From Akkermansiaceae bacterium UBA2367 (GTDB lineage: Bacteria > Verrucomicrobiota > Verrucomicrobiia > Verrucomicrobiales > DEV007): 57,771 nt of DNA. Under the pieces are notes generated by a model. It was not told the origin of the DNA. It made no database searches and worked only from the letters and a program-made list of their open reading frames with translations. Within the stretch, counting starts at the first letter, position 1; every line of letters starts with the position of its first letter. Location: the NCBI GenBank assembly GCA_002344525.1, contig DDTJ01000041.1, forward strand, positions 1 through 57,771, read 5' to 3'. Shown here piece after piece: positions 8,823 through 18,134 of the stretch. Both the position numbers and the translations under genes were made by a program.

Positions 8823-10231
8823 TCTACGGAAGGTGTCTCCCCCTCGATCTTCCGCAAAGCCCGGTAGAGCACCCAGATCAGCACGGCCACGGCGAGGGCG
8901 ATGGCGGCCCAGAGGGCGACAGGGGATTCGAGAATGCCGGGGGCGGGAGGGACGGCAGGCGTAGCGAAGCCGGGATTTGCCGCGAGCGCGGCCAAGGCCA
9001 GCGTCTCCGCTTTCACGTCGCGGCGGAGGGCTGCTTCGATCGCGGCGGTGTCGAGGCTGGAGGGTGCTTCCGTTTTTGCGCCGAGATAGAAGGCGGGACG
9101 GTCGCCCGCCTCAGCGAGGAAGACGATCTCGTAGGCGGGTCCTTGGCCGGTGAGGCCTTGGATCGCGAGAGGGGCGTTGCTTCCGTTTTCGACGAGGAGC
9201 CGGAGGCGCTCCGTCCGCAGTTCGGAAAAGGTCAGGACGAGGGATTCGTCGCGGAAGTTCCCGACTTCGTAGCGATGGACGTGCCCGCGGTGGGCGGTGC
9301 GCCAAGGGTCGTTCTCCGGGCCTTCGGGAATTTTCACGGAGACGGCGCGGCGGAAATTGCGGTCTCCGGTGGAGAGGACGAGTCGGTCGAGGGGCAGGTT
9401 GCCCGCGTCGAGGAGATAGCTGGAGACGCCTTTCTCATCGGTGGAGGATTCGAGGATGGCGAGCGTGTGGCCTTCGCGTCCGGTTTCGTCGCGCTTCGCC
9501 TTCGTCGGGGCGGTGAGGAAGCGCAGTTCGTCGATGCGGAAGACGCGGGTCGCGACGGTGCCCGATTCGCTCAGGGTCAGGCCCGAGGCGTCGCCGACGG
9601 TGCGGGTGATCTCGTTCACGAGGGAGCGCTGCTCGTCGGTGGCGTCGGCGATACGGATGCGGAAGCGCTGCGCCGGGGTGTGCGGCAGGGGGATCTCGGT
9701 GTGGCGGAAGTCGAGGAACCGGGTGTGGTCGAAGATCACACCGTCTTTGACGAGTTCGTTCCACCCTCCGTCGGGGGAGGGGATGGAGACGACGACGCCT
9801 TTCTCGAAGTCGCGCAGCGGCGTTACAATGTCGAGACTGGCGGGGACATTGCTGAAGGTTTGTAGGCTCACGGTGATCTCGATGGCACCGTCCGGCGTCT
9901 CTTCGAAGGAGTCGACGAGATGCGCGAGCCGCCCGGCGGGGCGCCCCGGTTCGGGAACGTGCGCCCGTCGTGCGATCCAAGGGATTTCGACGGGTGTTTC
10001 TCCCCGTGCGTTGACGAGCCGGATCGAGCCGAAACCCTTTCCCGCGTGGTGGTGAAGATCGGGGTCGATCTCGATGCGGAAAAGCCCCGGCTGGGGGACC
10101 GGGCTCGCGATGTCGCGGCGATGGGGGAAGGGCGAGGGGTCGAAACCGTTGGAAGGGAGCGGTCTCGGCGGAATGTCGGCCCGGGCGGCGGCTCCGCAGA
10201 GAAGGAGGGCGAGGATCGCGGGAGTTCTCAT
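8819..10231 (-). CDS. DUF3999-like exported membrane-anchored protein
   Basis: 470 aa. It has a signal peptide (MRTPAILALLLCGAAARA), a long beta-rich extracytoplasmic region and one C-terminal membrane helix (ALWAAIALAVAVLIWVLYRAL) with a short charged tail. The layout and partner match DUF3999, a family of unknown function that is regularly encoded next to DUF2339. Its ATG (10231-10229) overlaps the TGA of the DUF2339 gene (10230-10228), so the two are probably translationally coupled and act together in the envelope. Function is not known. The family call rests mainly on architecture and pairing. Confidence 0.72.
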   Translation of the reverse strand: MRTPAILALLLCGAAARADIPPRPLPSNGFDPSPFPHRRDIASPVPQPGLFRIEIDPDLHHHAGKGFGSIRLVNARGETPVEIPWIARRAHVPEPGRPAGRLAHLVDSFEETPDGAIEITVSLQTFSNVPASLDIVTPLRDFEKGVVVSIPSPDGGWNELVKDGVIFDHTRFLDFRHTEIPLPHTPAQRFRIRIADATDEQRSLVNEITRTVGDASGLTLSESGTVATRVFRIDELRFLTAPTKAKRDETGREGHTLAILESSTDEKGVSSYLLDAGNLPLDRLVLSTGDRNFRRAVSVKIPEGPENDPWRTAHRGHVHRYEVGNFRDESLVLTFSELRTERLRLLVENGSNAPLAIQGLTGQGPAYEIVFLAEAGDRPAFYLGAKTEAPSSLDTAAIEAALRRDVKAETLALAALAANPGFATPAVPPAPGILESPVALWAAIALAVAVLIWVLYRALRKIEGETPSVD

Positions 10232-12762
10232 GGCTCGTTCGCTTTGGTTTCTTTGGGCTCGTTGGATTCCGGCCCGGCTCCGTCGTCCGCGTCCCCGAAG
10301 GCGGTGGCGAAGCGGTGACTGTATTTGAAATAGAGGAAGGACCCTGCCAAAACCACCACACCGAGGACGATGAAGGCGACGATGCGGTAGAGCTGGTCGA
10401 GCCCGGCGAGGTCGAGGACGAAGACCTTCAGGATGGTCCCGGCGAGGAGGAAGAGTCCGATGCCGCGGAGGGCGGCGCGGTTTTTCAAAATCCCGGCGAG
10501 GAGCAGGGCGACGGCGAAGAGCGACCAGTAGATCGAAATACCGCCCATGCGGAAGGCGGGGAGGAAGTGGCTCAGCGCCGTCCAGATTTCGAGGCTCGAA
10601 TAGACGAAGACGGCGGCGAGGCCGGCGTAGCCGAAGACGGGCGCGAGGCTGCGGCGTTCGTCGTTCCCCGCGAAGGCGCGGGCGGCGAGGACGAGGAAGA
10701 GGGCGACGGCCCCGTAGTCGAGCGCCCGCATGAGGAGGCCGGGCACGAGGTCCCGCCGCGCGAAGGCGAGGTCGAATCCGGGCTTCCAGAAGAAGAAGTC
10801 GTAGAGGAAGACTTTGCCCACCAAGGCGATCGTGAGAATCCAAAGCAGCGCGGTGGCGAGGCCCGAACGCCTCACGAGCATCTCGCGGAGGAGCAGGGCG
10901 CCGAAGCCGACCCACACGAGCGTCAGGGCGGGCCGCATGAGCGGGTCGAAAAGGCGGTCCATTGTCTTCGCGACTTCGAGGTTCAGATAGACGAAGGTGA
11001 GGCCGACGACGATCCAGAAGCAGACCCGGCCCATGCCGGACTGTCCGGGCAGGGGGCGGATGTCGTTCCCCTCGCCGACGGCCCAGGAGGGATCGGCCTT
11101 GCCCTCGTGGCGGAAGAGCCTGCCCGCCGCGAAGAAGGAGCCGATGGGGATGCCGAAGACGAAGAGCCGCTCGACGAAATGCTTCGCGTAGTCCTTCGCC
11201 GGCATGAGGTCCGGCGAGAGACCGTCGAACTGCTCGTGCAGGTCGTAGAGGGCGAAGCGCGCCAGCACGACGAGGTAGAGCAGGTAGGCGAGCTGGCGGA
11301 GGAATTCGCTGCGCATCTTCGAGGCGATCCAGAGCATGACGAAGGCTTGGAGCGCCCAGCTCACCGTGATCCATCCCTTCGAGAGGACGATGGGCAGGGT
11401 GATCGCGACGAAGAAGGAGGCGAGGCCGAGGAAGCTGAGGAGCAGCCCCCGGTCCTGGATGCGGCGTTTCAGGAAGAGGGCGACGTGGAGGATGTAGAAG
11501 ACGGCGAGGCCGAGGGTGAGGAGAGCGATGGCCTCGCGCCGGTAGGTTGCCTCGATGCAATGGATCGAGAAGCCCGTGAAGGCCGCGGCGTTGAGAAAGA
11601 GGAAGAGCAGCTCCAGCACGGTCGAGGCGCGGCGGTGGAGGATCTGGTAGATGAAGGTGACCGAGGAGAAGAGGGCGAAGAAGGCGAGCAGGAAGGGCAT
11701 GAACTGCCAGAAGCTCTCCGGTTTGAAGCCGAAACCGATGGCGGTGGCGACGAGGAGGCAGGTGGCGAGGAAGCCGAGGTAATGGAGCAGCCGCCAGTCC
11801 CGTCGCGAGGCGATAAAGAGGACGCCGAGCCCGAGGAGGAGGACGTAGGAGAAGAAGGGGACGACGCTTTCCCTGCCCGTGTCGATCATCATCGGGGTGA
11901 GGTAGCCGCCGAGCAGTCCCAGCACGGCAACGAGGAGGCTGTTGAAACGCACCGCGACGAACCCGGCGACCGCCGTGACGAGGACCATCAGGGCGAAGGC
12001 GGGGATCGCGCCGAGGAGGGCGTAGTCCGGCTGGTGGGCGGTGAAGAAGCTGAAGTAGAGCGTGGCGAAGCCGGCTCCGGCGAGGCCCTGCCCGAGCACG
12101 GCGTAGCGTCCGCCGAAGAGGCGTACGCCCCCGGCGACGAGCCCGGCTCCGGCGAGGGTGGCGGAGAGGATGCGCGCGACGGGTCCGATCCAGCCCACGG
12201 CGACGGCGTATTTCAGGAAGAAGCCGATCCCGATCACGGAGATGAGCACGCCGATGCGGACGAGCCAAGTCGTGGCGACGGCGAACTCCGTCGTCACGTC
12301 CTTCCGGCGGTGCTCTTCGCCGACGACGATCCAGTTCCAGATCTTCGCGAGGATTTCGCGGACGGAGGATTCGAATTTGCTGGGTTCGGCTTTCGCGACG
12401 ACGGGAGCCGGCACGGGAGGCAGGATGCGCTGCGGCAGCGGCGGCGGCGTGGCCCCGCGATGGACGGGGGCGGGGGCGGCCTCGATCCGGCGGAGGGGTG
12501 GCGCCGAGGGTTCGGGAGCGACTTCGGCGGGGCGAAGCTCCTGAGGTTCGAGCGAGTCGGGTGGCAGGGGTTCGTCGGCCTTCTGCTCCCCGGCTGCTGC
12601 GGGGTGTGGAAGGTGAAAGCGGAGCGTTTTCAGTTCATGCCTGACTTCCCGGAAATCGACGCGTAGCTCGTCCATTTTCCGCTCCATGGTGCCGAGGCGG
12701 GAGAGCGAGACGATGAGGAGGATCAGGAGGGTGATCGCGAGCAGAAGCAGGAGCAGTTCCAT
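10228..12762 (-). CDS. DUF2339 large multi-pass membrane protein
   Basis: 844 aa. The N-terminal helix (ELLLLLLAITLLILLIVSL) is followed by a coiled coil, a Pro/Ala-rich linker, and then more than twenty predicted membrane segments. The first part of the DUF2339 core, TTWLVRIGVLISVIGIGFFL then KYAV, and GGYLTPMMIDTG are characteristic. DUF2339 proteins are inner-membrane proteins of unknown role. The ATG at 12762 is chosen over an in-frame upstream ATG at 12828 because the hydrophobic N-terminus then begins at once. It is the first gene of a two-gene operon with the DUF3999 gene. Confidence 0.88.
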   Translation of the reverse strand: MELLLLLLAITLLILLIVSLSRLGTMERKMDELRVDFREVRHELKTLRFHLPHPAAAGEQKADEPLPPDSLEPQELRPAEVAPEPSAPPLRRIEAAPAPVHRGATPPPLPQRILPPVPAPVVAKAEPSKFESSVREILAKIWNWIVVGEEHRRKDVTTEFAVATTWLVRIGVLISVIGIGFFLKYAVAVGWIGPVARILSATLAGAGLVAGGVRLFGGRYAVLGQGLAGAGFATLYFSFFTAHQPDYALLGAIPAFALMVLVTAVAGFVAVRFNSLLVAVLGLLGGYLTPMMIDTGRESVVPFFSYVLLLGLGVLFIASRRDWRLLHYLGFLATCLLVATAIGFGFKPESFWQFMPFLLAFFALFSSVTFIYQILHRRASTVLELLFLFLNAAAFTGFSIHCIEATYRREAIALLTLGLAVFYILHVALFLKRRIQDRGLLLSFLGLASFFVAITLPIVLSKGWITVSWALQAFVMLWIASKMRSEFLRQLAYLLYLVVLARFALYDLHEQFDGLSPDLMPAKDYAKHFVERLFVFGIPIGSFFAAGRLFRHEGKADPSWAVGEGNDIRPLPGQSGMGRVCFWIVVGLTFVYLNLEVAKTMDRLFDPLMRPALTLVWVGFGALLLREMLVRRSGLATALLWILTIALVGKVFLYDFFFWKPGFDLAFARRDLVPGLLMRALDYGAVALFLVLAARAFAGNDERRSLAPVFGYAGLAAVFVYSSLEIWTALSHFLPAFRMGGISIYWSLFAVALLLAGILKNRAALRGIGLFLLAGTILKVFVLDLAGLDQLYRIVAFIVLGVVVLAGSFLYFKYSHRFATAFGDADDGAGPESNEPKETKANEP

Positions 12763-12950
12763 GGCGGGCGGATGGAGATCGCCCGTATCTAACCGCAAAG
12801 CGCGAGGAAAGGCGAATCGATAATCCATTGCCGGATCATCGATGAAGCCGATGGAGGTCTTCGCGCCTGATCATTCGCGAATCTTGTCCAAGAGGGTCAA
12901 GTCGCGGACCCAACTCTCTCGGAGGGAAAGAGCAAAGCTCCGTTCCGCCC

Positions 12951-13991
12951 TCAACCCCGCTTCACGCGGATGTTCCGCACCGAGAAGACTTGGCCGTGGT
13001 CTTGGATCGCGATCTTGCCGGAGGCGGCCAGTTCCTTTTCGGCGGGCTTCTTCTCGCGCAGGTTGAAATCGTGGATGCACTCGCCGTTGAGGACGACGAC
13101 GAGGCGGTCGCCGACCATGGAGACGGTCAGGCGGTTCCATTCCCCGGCGGGTTTGGAGGCGTTCTTGTCGGCGCCCTTGGTGCGGATGATACCGCCCATG
13201 TCGTGGTGGCCCAGTTCCTTCTCGACGCCGTAGGAGTCGAGGAGCTGCACCTCGAAGCCCGAGGCGGTGGGATCGACATCGTCGGCGCAACGGAAGTAGA
13301 GGCCCGAGTTGCCGCCGGGGGTATATTGGAACTCGAAATCGACGGTGAAATCGCCGTATTCGCCGGGCAGCCAGAGGTAGTGCTGGTAGCGGTCCCACCC
13401 GGTCTCGCCCTCGCGCGGGGTGAGCAGGAGCGAGCCGTCGGGCTGGATCTGCCAGTTGCCTTCGGTCTTGAGCTTCGAAAGGTCCTTGCCGTTGTAGAGA
13501 GTTTCGAATCCGACCGCGTCGGCGGCGGGATGCTGGCGGAGGGCGTCGTCCGCAGCGGCGGGAAGTCGGCAGGACTGCCAAGCGAGGAAGCGCCATTTCC
13601 CGCCCTCCTCGCGCCAGACGCCGAGATAGCTGAGGAACAGGTCCGCCTCCCCCTTCGCCGAGGCGACGCGGAGTTTGGCCTTCCCGTTCATCAGGGCGAT
13701 GCCGGGAGCGGGAAAGGTGAAGTTCCGTTCGACGTGGTCGTAGGTGAGATACTTGAATTTGCCCGAGGCGAGGTTCTCGACGAAGGCGGGCTTCGTGTCG
13801 ACGGCTCCGCTCGAATGGGTGTAGTGGAGATCGTCGGAGTAGGCGGCCTCCAGCGCGGCGCGGTCGGCTTGGACCATGGCCGCGATGCGCGCCTCGTCGG
13901 CGGCCTTCACGGCGGCGAGGGCGGGAGGCTCCTCGGCTTGGAGGAAGGCGGGGAGAAGGACGGCGAGGGCGAGCAGGGGGATGAGCTTCAT
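12951..13991 (-). CDS. Exported two-domain protein: SnoaL/DUF4440-like + DUF1080 (3-keto-disaccharide hydrolase-like)
   Basis: 346 aa. A signal peptide (LIPLLALAVLLPAFLQA) is followed by a NTF2/SnoaL-like domain at about residues 25-145 (VQADRAALEAAYSDDLHYTH; SYLGVWREEGGKWRFLAWQS) and a DUF1080 beta-sandwich at about 160-346. The latter is marked by FETLYNGKDLS, the repeated phrase GNSGLYFRC, EVQLLDSYG and EWNRLTVSMVGD. DUF1080 proteins are abundant in Verrucomicrobiota and Planctomycetota; characterised members act on 3-keto-glycosides. The NTF2-like fusion is unusual. A single gene, with no clear operon partner. Confidence 0.88.
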   Translation of the reverse strand: MKLIPLLALAVLLPAFLQAEEPPALAAVKAADEARIAAMVQADRAALEAAYSDDLHYTHSSGAVDTKPAFVENLASGKFKYLTYDHVERNFTFPAPGIALMNGKAKLRVASAKGEADLFLSYLGVWREEGGKWRFLAWQSCRLPAAADDALRQHPAADAVGFETLYNGKDLSKLKTEGNWQIQPDGSLLLTPREGETGWDRYQHYLWLPGEYGDFTVDFEFQYTPGGNSGLYFRCADDVDPTASGFEVQLLDSYGVEKELGHHDMGGIIRTKGADKNASKPAGEWNRLTVSMVGDRLVVVLNGECIHDFNLREKKPAEKELAASGKIAIQDHGQVFSVRNIRVKRG

Positions 13992-14051
13992 GGGAGGGTT
14001 CGGTGTCGGAGGAGTATGGGGATTCCGTCCCGCCGTGGCAAGCTCGAAAGG

Positions 14052-14357
14052 TCAGGCTGAGGCGAGGAGGCGCGAGTGTCGCCCTTCGAGGGCTCGCTCA
14101 AAACTGACCAGCTCGCGGAGGAGCGAATTGTAGCGTCCGTAGGCTTCGTCTCCGTGTTCGCGGACGAGGAGGTCGTAGAGCCGATGATCGGCCTCCAGAG
14201 CCTCCTCGCCAGCCACTTCCACGGGGATGCCGCAACTCCGCAGCCGTCGACTCGCGATTTTGACGAGGTAGCTGGCGACGCTCTCCTGTCCGGCGGCGAG
14301 GTCGGCGAGACCCGACTGCATCACTTCGCCGCCCGGCAGGTCTGCTAGATCGATCAT
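14052..14357 (-). CDS. Small partner protein of a nucleotidyltransferase module
   Basis: 101 aa, mostly helical and acidic, with no recognised family (PGGEVMQSGLADLAAGQ; EEALEADHRLYDLLVREHGD). The ATG at 14357 lies 10 bases after the stop of the upstream nucleotidyltransferase gene, which favours it over an ATG at 14399 inside that gene. The compact two-gene layout resembles toxin-antitoxin or regulatory nucleotidyltransferase pairs in which a small helical protein accompanies the enzyme. Function inferred from context only. Confidence 0.6.
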   Translation of the reverse strand: MIDLADLPGGEVMQSGLADLAAGQESVASYLVKIASRRLRSCGIPVEVAGEEALEADHRLYDLLVREHGDEAYGRYNSLLRELVSFERALEGRHSRLLASA

Positions 14358-14367
14358 GAAGTGGATT

Positions 14368-14895
14368 CTAGCCCAGATCGAGGCCGACGTCCACCACACG
14401 CCGACGCAGGCTGGTGGGATCGACCGCCGGATACCGGATCAAGTCCGTTTCCACTTGGGTGAACAGCTCAAGAAGCCTTTGAGGCACGACGAACCCTTCG
14501 CGAATCATGCAGGCGACATCGCTCCGGTCGCGTGGGTGGTCGCGTTCCAGCTTGGCCAAGGCTTGTCCGTAGAAGTCGTAGTGATGGAAGTCGAGCAGTC
14601 CAAACCGGGCGATGAAAGGGCTGCGGTCTTTCCATCCGGGCAGGGCGGGAACGAACAGATCGGGAGATGCCAATTCGATATTGAGGTCGAGGGAGTCCTT
14701 CAAGCGCGGCAGGCTTTCGAAAAAGCCTGCTGGCTCTGGATCCGCTTTCAGATCGACGTCGATTGTCATTTCCCGCCATCCGAGCAGTATGGCCGAAACG
14801 CCGCCGGTGAAGTAGATGCACCCTTCGGAAGCGACTGCCGATCCAAGGCGTCGCATCAGTTGATCGACGCGTTCTTTCGTGGTGGGGGATCGCAT
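14368..14895 (-). CDS. DUF6036-like nucleotidyltransferase
   Basis: 175 aa. The motif YFTGGVSAILLGWREMTIDV, ending in DVDLK, is the GG...DxD core of the polymerase-beta-type nucleotidyltransferase fold as seen in DUF6036/AbiEii-like proteins. Further on DFHHYDFYGQALAKLERD and the helix RDRSDVACMIREG are typical of that group. Such proteins serve as toxins that add nucleotides to tRNA or protein, or as regulators. It is transcribed just ahead of a 101-residue partner (10-base gap). Exact family and target are not certain. Confidence 0.7.
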   Translation of the reverse strand: MRSPTTKERVDQLMRRLGSAVASEGCIYFTGGVSAILLGWREMTIDVDLKADPEPAGFFESLPRLKDSLDLNIELASPDLFVPALPGWKDRSPFIARFGLLDFHHYDFYGQALAKLERDHPRDRSDVACMIREGFVVPQRLLELFTQVETDLIRYPAVDPTSLRRRVVDVGLDLG

Positions 14896-14921
14896 GGAGT
14901 TGCCGGATGCGGGTGGCTAAA

Positions 14922-16961
14922 TCACTCTGCCAGCCACTCCGCCGGCTCTCCGGCGGGCTCCTTGCCTTCGCCCGCGAGCCACAGCGGCAGGTCGCCGTTG
15001 AGCGCGAGAAAACCCGGAACGTCGAGATACTTCGACCCTCCCGGCAGGAACATGGGATCACGGTAATCGAGCACCTGCCCGAAGCGGAATCCTCCGGTAT
15101 CGACGGCGGCGCGGTCCACCGCCTCCCCGGCGAGGGCGCGGGCGGCGAGGGCGATGACGCCGCTCTGCCCCGATCCGGCGAGGACGACGCTCTGCGGGCT
15201 CGGATGCGAGCCGACCTTGGTGTTGCGGAGGAAGGTCACCAGCGTGAGCACATCGTGGACGCGCTGGGCGAAGAGCGCATGGTTGTAGCCGTGGGTGTAT
15301 CCGGCGAACTCGCGCGGGTTTTCGACGACACGGGTCTGCGTGACCGGATCGCCGCCTTGGAAGAGCAAATCGGCCCCGAGCACGGCGACGCCGCTGGCGA
15401 CGAGGCGCTCCACTTCGCCGCTTCCCAATCCGGCGCGGCCTTGGTCGTCGAGCCAGATGGCGACGCGGCCTTTCCAGTCCTTGGGGTAGCGCCACGTCAC
15501 GGGAATTTCCTCGCCGTGGGTGCGGTTGAGAAGCGTCCCCGTCATTTCGAGATAGGTGCCGCGGTCCTGTTTGTCGGCGAGTTCCCACTCGACCGTTCCG
15601 GCGTCGGCGTAGCTTCGTCCGATCACGGTTTCGATGGCGGGTCGGAGGATTTGGGCGATGCCCTCGGGCGTCGCGGAGGCTTCGGTGAGTTGTTTGCTGG
15701 AGTCCTCGGTGAACCATTTCAGCAAGGCGCGTTCGAACTCGTCGCCGACGAGCTTCGGCGCGGGATGCTCCTCGTTCCAGACGGTGAGCTGCTCGCGGGA
15801 GAGCGGTTCGTAGTCCTCCTCAAGCACCGGAGCCTCGAAGCCGAGTTTGAAATGCTGGTTCAGGAAGGTGTAGAAGGCGCTGCGGGTCACGGCGTTGTAG
15901 TTGTGCAGGAAATGCTCGCCACGCAGGAGGAAGACGTGGTCCTTTTTCCCATGCAGTTCGTAGAGCTTCTGCAACTCGGGGAAGCCCTTGGTGGAAAGCT
16001 CCTTGGTCCAGTCGTTCGCGGTGTTCATGCCTTGCGGCTTCGGCGCGAAGAGCCCGGCGAACTCGATGTTGCCCGTGCCGATGCGCAGCAGGCTGGAGTT
16101 CTCGCAGGTGCAGCCGCCCTGCATCGCGGTGCTGACCATGACGCAGGGGAAGGAGAGGGCGATGCGCTCGTCGATGGCGGCGAGGAGCATGGTCTGCGTG
16201 CCGCCGCCGCTCGCTCCGGTGATGGCGAGACGGTCGGGATCGACCTCAGGCAGGGTCAGGACGAAGTCGAGTCCGCGCACCGCGTTCAGGGTTTGCAGGC
16301 CCATGATGGATTGCAGGTGCGACTCGGCCTGCGGGCTGTAGAGGCCCCAGTTCTCCGTCGTATTCATCTCGGGCCGCTGCTTCGCGAAGGTGTGGACGAC
16401 CTCGCGGGGGATCTGGATGGCGTCGGAGTCGCTGAGCATGTCCCACTGCCAGACGACGCAGCCCATGCGGGCGAGCTGCACGCAGAGCGCTTGCTGGATG
16501 CTGCGGCCTCCGTTCTCGTAACGCTCCGCCCCGATGGCGATCTCGCGGCGCACGGCGAGGGGATCGGAAAGGGCGAGGCGGGCGTCCTGCCAGTGGCCGT
16601 GGGCGAAGAGGACGGCGGGCACCTTGCCCTTCGGATTCGCGGGCCGGTAGAGGTTGCCGGTGACGTAAAGTCCGGGGGCGCTCTCGAAATAGACTTTCTC
16701 GACGCTGTAGCCCTCGCGCTCGATTTTACCATGGATGACGGCGTTCAGCGGTGTCTTCGTGGGCATGGGCCAGAGTCCTTGCGAGACGAGGATGCGGCGG
16801 CGCACCTGCTCCTTGCGGATTTCCCAAGCTTCGACGGAGGCGGGCGGGTCGAAGGGGAAATAACCGTTCAGGTCTTTCGGCGGAGCGAGGCGGGCGTCCT
16901 CTGCGCTGAGGAAGAGAGGAGCAGCGAGGAGGAGGGCGAGGAAGGCGGTGGCGGTTTTCAT
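14922..16961 (-). CDS. Exported alpha/beta hydrolase, acetyl-xylan-esterase-like
   Basis: 679 aa with signal peptide (TATAFLALLLAAPLFLSA). The first alpha/beta hydrolase half has VPAVLFAHGHWQD for the oxyanion region and the nucleophile elbow TGASGGGTQTMLLAA. A second, more degenerate hydrolase half is seen near the C-terminus with VVLAGSGQSGVIALAARAL. Such long two-lobed exported hydrolases in Verrucomicrobiota are generally annotated as acetyl xylan esterases acting on plant or algal polysaccharide. The start at 16961 fits the signal peptide; the frame stays open far upstream into the divergent EEP gene, which I regard as chance. It shares a divergent intergenic region with the EEP gene. 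Confidence 0.8.
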   Translation of the reverse strand: MKTATAFLALLLAAPLFLSAEDARLAPPKDLNGYFPFDPPASVEAWEIRKEQVRRRILVSQGLWPMPTKTPLNAVIHGKIEREGYSVEKVYFESAPGLYVTGNLYRPANPKGKVPAVLFAHGHWQDARLALSDPLAVRREIAIGAERYENGGRSIQQALCVQLARMGCVVWQWDMLSDSDAIQIPREVVHTFAKQRPEMNTTENWGLYSPQAESHLQSIMGLQTLNAVRGLDFVLTLPEVDPDRLAITGASGGGTQTMLLAAIDERIALSFPCVMVSTAMQGGCTCENSSLLRIGTGNIEFAGLFAPKPQGMNTANDWTKELSTKGFPELQKLYELHGKKDHVFLLRGEHFLHNYNAVTRSAFYTFLNQHFKLGFEAPVLEEDYEPLSREQLTVWNEEHPAPKLVGDEFERALLKWFTEDSSKQLTEASATPEGIAQILRPAIETVIGRSYADAGTVEWELADKQDRGTYLEMTGTLLNRTHGEEIPVTWRYPKDWKGRVAIWLDDQGRAGLGSGEVERLVASGVAVLGADLLFQGGDPVTQTRVVENPREFAGYTHGYNHALFAQRVHDVLTLVTFLRNTKVGSHPSPQSVVLAGSGQSGVIALAARALAGEAVDRAAVDTGGFRFGQVLDYRDPMFLPGGSKYLDVPGFLALNGDLPLWLAGEGKEPAGEPAEWLAE

Positions 16962-17073
16962 GGTTCGCAGAGCATCGTGACGGATCGCGCGGCATCTGTA
17001 AAGAACGCCGATGCGCCGTTTTGGAGGTCGCGGCCCGTTTTGACAAGGCGGGCTTCGCGCCGCATCCTGCGCC

Positions 17074-18030
17074 ATGTCCGCGCCCCGCGAAAATCCATCC
17101 CCTTCCGCCATCCCCCGGCACGGCGAGGGATGGATGCGCCGCTGGTCCGTCAGCTTCGCGAAATTCGCGCTCGTCTTGGCGGCATTCCTCGGCGGATTGA
17201 TGCTGTGGAATCTCCGCCCCCCGGCCGTGCCGGAGCCGCAGTTGCTCGATCCGGTCGAAGCGCCGGAGAGCTTCGAGCCGCTCCGTCTACGGGTCGTGAC
17301 GTGGAATGTCTGGGGCCTGCGCTGGATCAGCCCGCGCCGTGCCGAGAGGATCGCCGCGCTTGCGCGGGAGGTTGCCGCGTTGCGTCCGGATGTCGTCGGA
17401 TTCCAGGAGGCCTTTGTCGCGAAGGACCGGGCAACGCTCGCGGAGGCCTTGCGTCCGCTGGGGCTGGAGCACACGCGCTACTACCCGAGCGGATTGGCCG
17501 GGAGTGGCCTCTTTCTCGCGAGCCGTTACCCGATCGAATCCGAGGGCTTCATCCGTTTCGCGAAAAACGGTCGCCCGGAACGGGTCGATCACGGCGACTG
17601 GTGGGCGGGCAAGGGCCTCTCCCTCGCCACCGTGACTTTGCCCGGAGGCGTCCGGCTCTACTTGGGCAACACCCATCTGCACGCGGGCTACCGGGGGAAC
17701 CCCTATCTCGATACCCGAGTGGCGCAAGCCGGGCAGCTCGTGCCGTGGGCGCAGCGGGTGCGGGCGACCGGATGCCCCGCCCTGTGGATGGGAGATTGGA
17801 ACAACACGCCCGGCAACGAGGCGCTGGCACCTTTGGCGGAGGCGGGAGCTTGGAACCTGCTCACCGGGGACATGAGAGCCATCGATCACATCTTCGGCAG
17901 CGGCGAGGGCTGGGAATGGCGGCTCGTGGAGGAGGGTAAGCACAACGGGAGGCTGGAGACCGATCCCGAGGTGCCATGGAGCGACCACGCGGCCCGCTGG
18001 GTGGAAGTGGAATTGCGCAAGGCCCTGTGA
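17074..18030 (+). CDS. Endonuclease/exonuclease/phosphatase (EEP) family protein, membrane anchored
   Basis: 318 aa. A single N-terminal helix (FAKFALVLAAFLGGLMLW) anchors an EEP fold. The metal and catalytic motifs are in order: VVTWNVWGL, DVVGFQEAF, GLFLASRYPI, NTHLHAGY, MGDWNNTPGN, IDHIF and the final WSDHAA. The spacing resembles bacterial sphingomyelinase-like and other phosphodiesterase EEP proteins more than DNA repair nucleases, but the substrate cannot be deduced. It is probably displayed on the periplasmic side. Divergent from the esterase gene. Confidence 0.85.
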   Translation: MSAPRENPSPSAIPRHGEGWMRRWSVSFAKFALVLAAFLGGLMLWNLRPPAVPEPQLLDPVEAPESFEPLRLRVVTWNVWGLRWISPRRAERIAALAREVAALRPDVVGFQEAFVAKDRATLAEALRPLGLEHTRYYPSGLAGSGLFLASRYPIESEGFIRFAKNGRPERVDHGDWWAGKGLSLATVTLPGGVRLYLGNTHLHAGYRGNPYLDTRVAQAGQLVPWAQRVRATGCPALWMGDWNNTPGNEALAPLAEAGAWNLLTGDMRAIDHIFGSGEGWEWRLVEEGKHNGRLETDPEVPWSDHAARWVEVELRKAL

Positions 18031-18134
18031 CGGCTGGGAGCAAGGCCGGGCCGGGAAGGAGTTTTTTCCGGGCGGCGGCATCGCGGGGGCGGATTTCCCT
18101 TGCGCAAAGGCGGCCTTTCTGAGAAGTCAGGACC

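Noticed and set aside
8819..12268. Single 1149-codon minus-strand protein
   Set aside because: Upstream of 10231 it is only the wrong frame of the DUF2339 gene (Arg/Pro/Leu-rich). The real product starts at the ATG with a signal peptide.
10315..12666. Plus-strand open frame of 783 codons opposite the DUF2339 gene
   Set aside because: Glu/Asp/Gly-rich low-complexity product, typical antisense shadow in GC-rich DNA; the minus-strand frame has clear membrane helices and DUF2339 motifs.
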